Assembly (NCBI GenBank): GCA_005793645.1
Contig: SXRG01000045.1
Location: 1-9,687 of the forward strand
Direction of reading: 5' to 3'
DNA: 9,687 bases
Source of the DNA: Burkholderiales bacterium
GTDB taxonomy: Bacteria > Pseudomonadota > Gammaproteobacteria > Burkholderiales > Thiobacillaceae
Below the pieces are notes generated by a model that was not told where the DNA came from, ran no database searches, and saw only the letters and a list, made by a program, of their open reading frames with translations. Shown in pieces: positions 6,785-9,687 of the stretch (position 1 is its first letter; the number at the start of each line of letters is the position of its first letter). A program made the translations under genes and the position numbers.

Positions 6785-7941
6785 GCCAGCCTCCCGCCGC
6801 GCATCAGAAGCCGGTTCTCGTAATCGACCCGCAACAACAGGGCAATGGCCATGCAATTGACCAGCAGACTGGATCCACCGTAGCTCATCAGCGGTAGCGT
6901 CAAGCCCTTGGCCGGCAGAGCCCCAAGGTTGACGCCAATATTGATAAAGCATTGTGCGCCCAACCAGACAGCCACGCCCTGCGCCACCAGGGCCTGAAAA
7001 TTGCGCCCCATCAGCGAGGCTTGCCAACCGATGGAGAAGGCACGCCAAATCACCCAGGAAAAAAGGCCCAGGACGATCAAGATTCCAAATGCACCGAGCT
7101 CTTCACCAATGATGGCGGCCAGAAAATCCGTATGTGCCTCAGGCAGGTAAGATAATTTCTCAACGCTCTCGCCAAGGCCCACACCAAACCAGCCGCCACG
7201 CCCCACGGCCATGAGGGCATGCGTAACCTGATACCCTGTGCGCAAGGGGTCTACCCACGGATCCATATTTAAGAATCGAAGAACGCGGTAGGGCTCATAT
7301 ATGATCAACAGGGCTACCCCCGTGCCCACCAGTACGAGCAACAACAGGAACAAACGCAGATTCAGGCCACCCAGAAACAGGATGCCCATGGCGATGGCCA
7401 CGATGACCACGGTGGAGCCCAGATCAGGCTCCATCTGCAACAGACCAGCAATCCCCAGCATGACCAGGAACATGGGTAAAAAACCCTTCTGGAGGCTCCC
7501 CATGTGCCCCGCCTTGCGCACCGTATAGTCCGCCGCGTAGATGACCGTGGCCAGCTTCATCAGCTCCGAAGGCTGGAAATTGCCCAGCGGACCAAGACGG
7601 ATCCAACGCCAACTCCCATTCACTTTCTGGCCAATTCCCGGCACAAGAACCACCAGCAACAGAACAACTGCAACTAGAAACAAGATAGGTGCCGCCTTTT
7701 GCCAGGTCGCAGAAGGCAGGCGGAACAAGGCAACGGAGGCCATGATGGCAATCACCAAGGAGACTGCGTGGCGGAACAGATAGTGCTGCGCACTATGGCT
7801 GGTTGTACGCAACTCCGCGACGGCGATCGAAGAGGAATAGACCATGATCAGGCCCATCGCGAGCAGACCCACGACAGCCCAAAACAAGGGCATGTCATAC
7901 GGTTGCAAGGCCGTGCGTTTGAAGGCTGCGTTATAAAACAT
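6781..7941 (-). CDS. ftsW: FtsW, SEDS-family septal peptidoglycan glycosyltransferase
   Basis: FtsW is the polytopic SEDS glycosyltransferase that polymerises lipid II at the division site together with the transpeptidase FtsI. The 386 residues are mostly hydrophobic, with about ten membrane helices (for example 19-37, 58-73, 83-101, 155-169, 176-191 and 198-214). Conserved features are SWRWIRLGP at 110-118, FQPSELMKL at 122-130, EPDLGS at 171-176, the large periplasmic loop with GYQVTHALMAVGRGGWFGVG at 236-255, and LPEAHTDFLAAIIGEELG at 266-283. Asp272 in that segment is the presumed catalytic aspartate. AKGLTLPLMSYGGSS at 344-358 follows. Pairing with murG and cluster position favour FtsW over RodA. 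The ATG at 7941 has AGGAGG 6 bases upstream and overlaps the murD end by 11 bases, the same layout as ddlB/ftsQ. Confidence 0.97.
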   Translation of the reverse strand: MFYNAAFKRTALQPYDMPLFWAVVGLLAMGLIMVYSSSIAVAELRTTSHSAQHYLFRHAVSLVIAIMASVALFRLPSATWQKAAPILFLVAVVLLLVVLVPGIGQKVNGSWRWIRLGPLGNFQPSELMKLATVIYAADYTVRKAGHMGSLQKGFLPMFLVMLGIAGLLQMEPDLGSTVVIVAIAMGILFLGGLNLRLFLLLLVLVGTGVALLIIYEPYRVLRFLNMDPWVDPLRTGYQVTHALMAVGRGGWFGVGLGESVEKLSYLPEAHTDFLAAIIGEELGAFGILIVLGLFSWVIWRAFSIGWQASLMGRNFQALVAQGVAVWLGAQCFINIGVNLGALPAKGLTLPLMSYGGSSLLVNCMAIALLLRVDYENRLLMRGGRLA

Positions 7942-9286
7942 ACGCCCCCTCCTGTTTTAAAACTTCCGCCTTAAAGACCTCGGCACGGTGTACATAGTTC
8001 CGAAACTGATCCCAGGACGCACACGCCGGCGATAGCAGCACCACATCCCCCGCTTGGCCCAACGCGTGCGCGACTGCAACCGCCTTTTCCAGGGTGCCAC
8101 AGTGCTGCACAGGGGCACGCGGCCCCAAGGCAGATTCAATCAACCGCGCATCGCGGCCAATCAACAAGACGGCGCGTGCGTGGCGTGCCGCCTCGCGCAG
8201 CGGCGAGAAATCCTGACCCTTGCCGTCGCCGCCGGCGATCAGGATCACCGGCTGGGTGAAGCCCTTCAGCGCCGCCTCGGTCGCCCCCACATTGGTGCCC
8301 TTGGAATCGTCATACCAGGTTACGCCATTGATCTCGGCCACCTTTTCGACACGATGCGGCAGGCCCTTGAAGGTCTTCAGCGCCGGCAGCAGACTTTCAT
8401 ACGGCAAATCGATGGCACGGCACAAGGCCAGGGCGGCCAAGGCATTGGCGGCGTTATGCAGCCCGGCGATGGGCAGGTCACTGATCGGGGCCAGAGGTGT
8501 TACACCTTCTGCCAGCCAAGACGCATCCGCGTGATGAACAAGACCAAATTCCTGCGCGTTCGCTTCAAGACCAAAACTGCGCGTAGCGTGGCCCGAAATC
8601 GACAACGCTGTCGCCAAAGAATCATCGCGGTTAGCAACCTGCACAGCGGCATGCGTGTAGATGCGCGCCTTGGCGGCGGCGTATTCGGCCATGCCGGCAT
8701 AACGGTCGAGATGATCTTCAGACAGATTCAGGATGGTCGCCGCTGACGGCTTCAAGCTGGTCGTGGTTTCGAGCTGGAAGCTGGACAGCTCCAGCACCCA
8801 GACCTCGGGGCGCTCACCGGCCAGCAACGCATCCAGCACAGGCAGTCCGATGTTGCCAGCGACCACGGTCTTCTTGCCGCAAGCGGCGCACAGGTGGCCG
8901 ACCAGACTGGTCACCGTGCTCTTTCCATTGGAGCCGGTGATGGCGATCACCTGGCTGCCGTCATCGGCGATGGCACGGGCGAACAGTTCGATGTCGCCGA
9001 CAATATCTTTTCCGGCCTTGGCTGCCGCCGCAATCTCGGGCGTGGCAACGGCAATGCCAGGGCTAACCACAATCAGATCGGCCCAATCAAAATCAGCCGC
9101 ATCGAACCGGCCCAGGGTCAATGCCTCGGTCAACAACAGATTCGCATACGGCGGTTCTACACGGGAATCCGTACCCCGCACGACAGCCCCTTGCGCCTGC
9201 AACCAGCGCACGCAGGACGCACCGGTATCGCCCAGTCCAACGACCAGGGCCTTGATACCAAAGCATGCAGCGCGTGCGGCGTCCAT
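7931..9286 (-). CDS. murD: UDP-N-acetylmuramoylalanine--D-glutamate ligase MurD
   Basis: MurD is the cytoplasmic ATP-dependent ligase that adds D-Glu to UDP-MurNAc-L-Ala, the step after MurC. The 451 residues are a little longer than the enteric 438. Motifs in order: Rossmann UDP site ALVVGLGDTGASCVRWL at 13-29, VVSPGI at 73-78, P-loop ITGSNGKSTVTSLVG at 116-130, NIGLP at 145-149, ELSSFQLE at 166-173, and NLSEDHLDRY at 187-196. Lys206 in AAAKARIY is the expected carbamylated lysine. GLHNAANALAA at 275-285, LPHRVE at 309-314, DDSKGTN at 326-332 and AGGDGKG at 351-357 lead to the D-Glu-binding C-terminal LSPACASWDQFRNYVHR at 418-434. The ATG at 9286 lies 4 bases after the mraY stop. Only a weak GAG-type ribosome site precedes it, so it probably relies on ribosomes finishing mraY. 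Confidence 0.97.
   Translation of the reverse strand: MDAARAACFGIKALVVGLGDTGASCVRWLQAQGAVVRGTDSRVEPPYANLLLTEALTLGRFDAADFDWADLIVVSPGIAVATPEIAAAAKAGKDIVGDIELFARAIADDGSQVIAITGSNGKSTVTSLVGHLCAACGKKTVVAGNIGLPVLDALLAGERPEVWVLELSSFQLETTTSLKPSAATILNLSEDHLDRYAGMAEYAAAKARIYTHAAVQVANRDDSLATALSISGHATRSFGLEANAQEFGLVHHADASWLAEGVTPLAPISDLPIAGLHNAANALAALALCRAIDLPYESLLPALKTFKGLPHRVEKVAEINGVTWYDDSKGTNVGATEAALKGFTQPVILIAGGDGKGQDFSPLREAARHARAVLLIGRDARLIESALGPRAPVQHCGTLEKAVAVAHALGQAGDVVLLSPACASWDQFRNYVHRAEVFKAEVLKQEGAYVL
7948..7953 (-). promoter_or_regulatory. Ribosome binding site of ftsW inside murD
   Basis: The minus strand reads AGGAGG, 6 bases before the ftsW ATG. It lies in the last codons of murD and supports the start at 7941 with an 11-base gene overlap. 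Confidence 0.8.
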
Positions 9287-9290
9287 ATCG

Positions 9291-9605
9291 CTATCTCAGT
9301 TTCAAGGTGGACAGGCCCACCAGGACGAGCATCATCGAAATGATCCAGAAGCGAACCACCACCTGGTTCTCCTTCCATCCCTTGATCTCGAAATGATGAT
9401 GTATGGGGGCCATGAGAAATACCCGCTTGCCACGCAACTTATAGCTGGCCACCTGGATCATGACCGACACGGTTTCGGCAACAAACACGCCGCCCATGAT
9501 GAACAGCACGATCTCCTGCCGCACGATCACCGCGATCACACCCAGCGTGCCGCCCAACGCCAGCGCGCCGACATCGCCCATGAAAACAAGGAAAAGCGGA
9601 AGCAT
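9291..9605 (-). CDS. mraY: Phospho-MurNAc-pentapeptide translocase MraY, C-terminal fragment only
   Basis: MraY transfers phospho-MurNAc-pentapeptide from UDP to undecaprenyl phosphate in the inner membrane, making lipid I. Only the last 98 or so residues are recognisable: VFMGDVGALALGG with the last catalytic aspartate, AVIVRQE, the helix FIMGGVFVAETVSV, then KLRGKRVFLMAPIHHHFE with the HHH motif, KGW, VVRFWIISMMLVLVG and the C-terminal STLKLR. Position before murD is canonical. Upstream of about 9587 the residues (MLPLFL after an ATG at 9605) no longer resemble MraY, where a PAQ-like sequence is expected. An in-frame TAA lies at 9630-9632. About 260 N-terminal residues are absent, and the remaining 100 bases are unrelated in sequence and composition. 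The ATG at 9605 is almost certainly not a real start. The break looks like a junction rather than a frameshift, because no other frame restores MraY. Confidence 0.9.
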   Translation of the reverse strand: MLPLFLVFMGDVGALALGGTLGVIAVIVRQEIVLFIMGGVFVAETVSVMIQVASYKLRGKRVFLMAPIHHHFEIKGWKENQVVVRFWIISMMLVLVGLSTLKLR

Positions 9606-9687
9606 CCAATAATCTGGGCTTTTGTGCTTTTATGCGCATGGATTTTGAGCAGGCCGAAAAGTTTCATATGGATGTCTATAATCTGAC
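9584..9687 (+). CDS. Possible fragment of a TPR-repeat protein, open at both ends
   Basis: After a TGA at 9581-9583 this plus-strand frame stays open to the window edge (34 codons). Its residues 7-34 follow the TPR spacing: Leu-Gly at 11-12, an aromatic at 16, Asp-Phe-Glu-Gln-Ala at 20-24 and Phe at 27, equivalent to TPR positions 7-8, 12, 16-20 and 23. GC is about 41% by hand count, well below the neighbouring genes. No ribosome site precedes the ATG codons at 9632 or 9638, so the piece is more likely the interior of a gene cut by the junction near 9585-9590. The match rests on fewer than 30 residues of a degenerate repeat, so the family assignment is tentative and no specific protein is recognised. 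Confidence 0.35.

Noticed and set aside
6785..7048. N-terminal extension of murG by 88 codons
   Set aside because: It lies entirely inside ftsW. MurG homology begins right after the ATG at 6784, which has a GGGAGG site.
9603..9605. ATG at 9605 as the true mraY start
   Set aside because: It would give a protein lacking about 260 residues, including most membrane helices and two of the catalytic aspartates. No ribosome site precedes it.
8733..9686. A 317-codon plus-strand open frame opposite murD and mraY
   Set aside because: It lies antisense to a fully conserved murD, has no recognisable domain or ribosome site, and is low-complexity in its charged regions. Long antisense frames are common opposite GC-rich genes.
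9585..9687. A simple frameshift in mraY
   Set aside because: None of the three minus frames upstream of 9587 resembles the expected MraY sequence, so a single indel cannot explain the loss.
1..9687. tRNA, rRNA, CRISPR array, insertion sequence or a novel accessory system
   Set aside because: Nearly every base is accounted for by conserved dcw genes. No repeats, cloverleaf-like segments or transposase motifs were seen.

Overview
This window is one segment of a dcw (division and cell wall) cluster, with every real gene on the minus strand. Reading in the direction of transcription, from high to low coordinates, the order is mraY (3' part only) - murD - ftsW - murG - murC - murB - ddlB - ftsQ - ftsA - ftsZ (5' part only). 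All eight internal genes are intact and of normal family length. I judged identity from conserved motifs; no database search was run.

The base composition is GC-rich, roughly 60% by eye. The FtsZ N-terminus carries the gammaproteobacterial-style ITKGLGAGA segment, and FtsQ, DdlB, MurC and FtsW all look gammaproteobacterial. The MurB is the short type II form and sits between murC and ddlB. The enteric model lacks a murB at this place and has the longer type I enzyme. A non-enteric gammaproteobacterium or a close relative is the best guess; genus cannot be given.

Layout: 1-325 is the ftsZ 5' end. 326-433 is the only real intergenic gap and holds two hairpins plus the ftsZ ribosome binding site. 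434-1681 is ftsA, 1678-2421 ftsQ, 2411-3349 ddlB, 3346-4311 murB, 4308-5696 murC, 5693-6784 murG, 6781-7941 ftsW and 7931-9286 murD. About 9291-9587 is the 3' end of mraY. From murD to ftsA every gene junction overlaps by 4 or 11 bases, so this is a single translationally coupled operon.

Functionally, MurB, MurC, MurD and Ddl carry out cytoplasmic steps of peptidoglycan precursor synthesis. MraY and MurG make lipid I and lipid II on the inner membrane. FtsW polymerises lipid II at the septum, and FtsQ, FtsA and FtsZ build and anchor the divisome.

The one real anomaly is at the right end. Homology to MraY stops abruptly near 9585-9590, just before the VFMGDVG motif. The last 100 bases or so are AT-richer and stop the mraY frame. 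On the opposite strand they carry an open frame that matches the TPR repeat pattern. The likeliest explanations are an assembly chimera or a rearrangement breakpoint. I saw no undescribed system, RNA gene, CRISPR array or insertion sequence.
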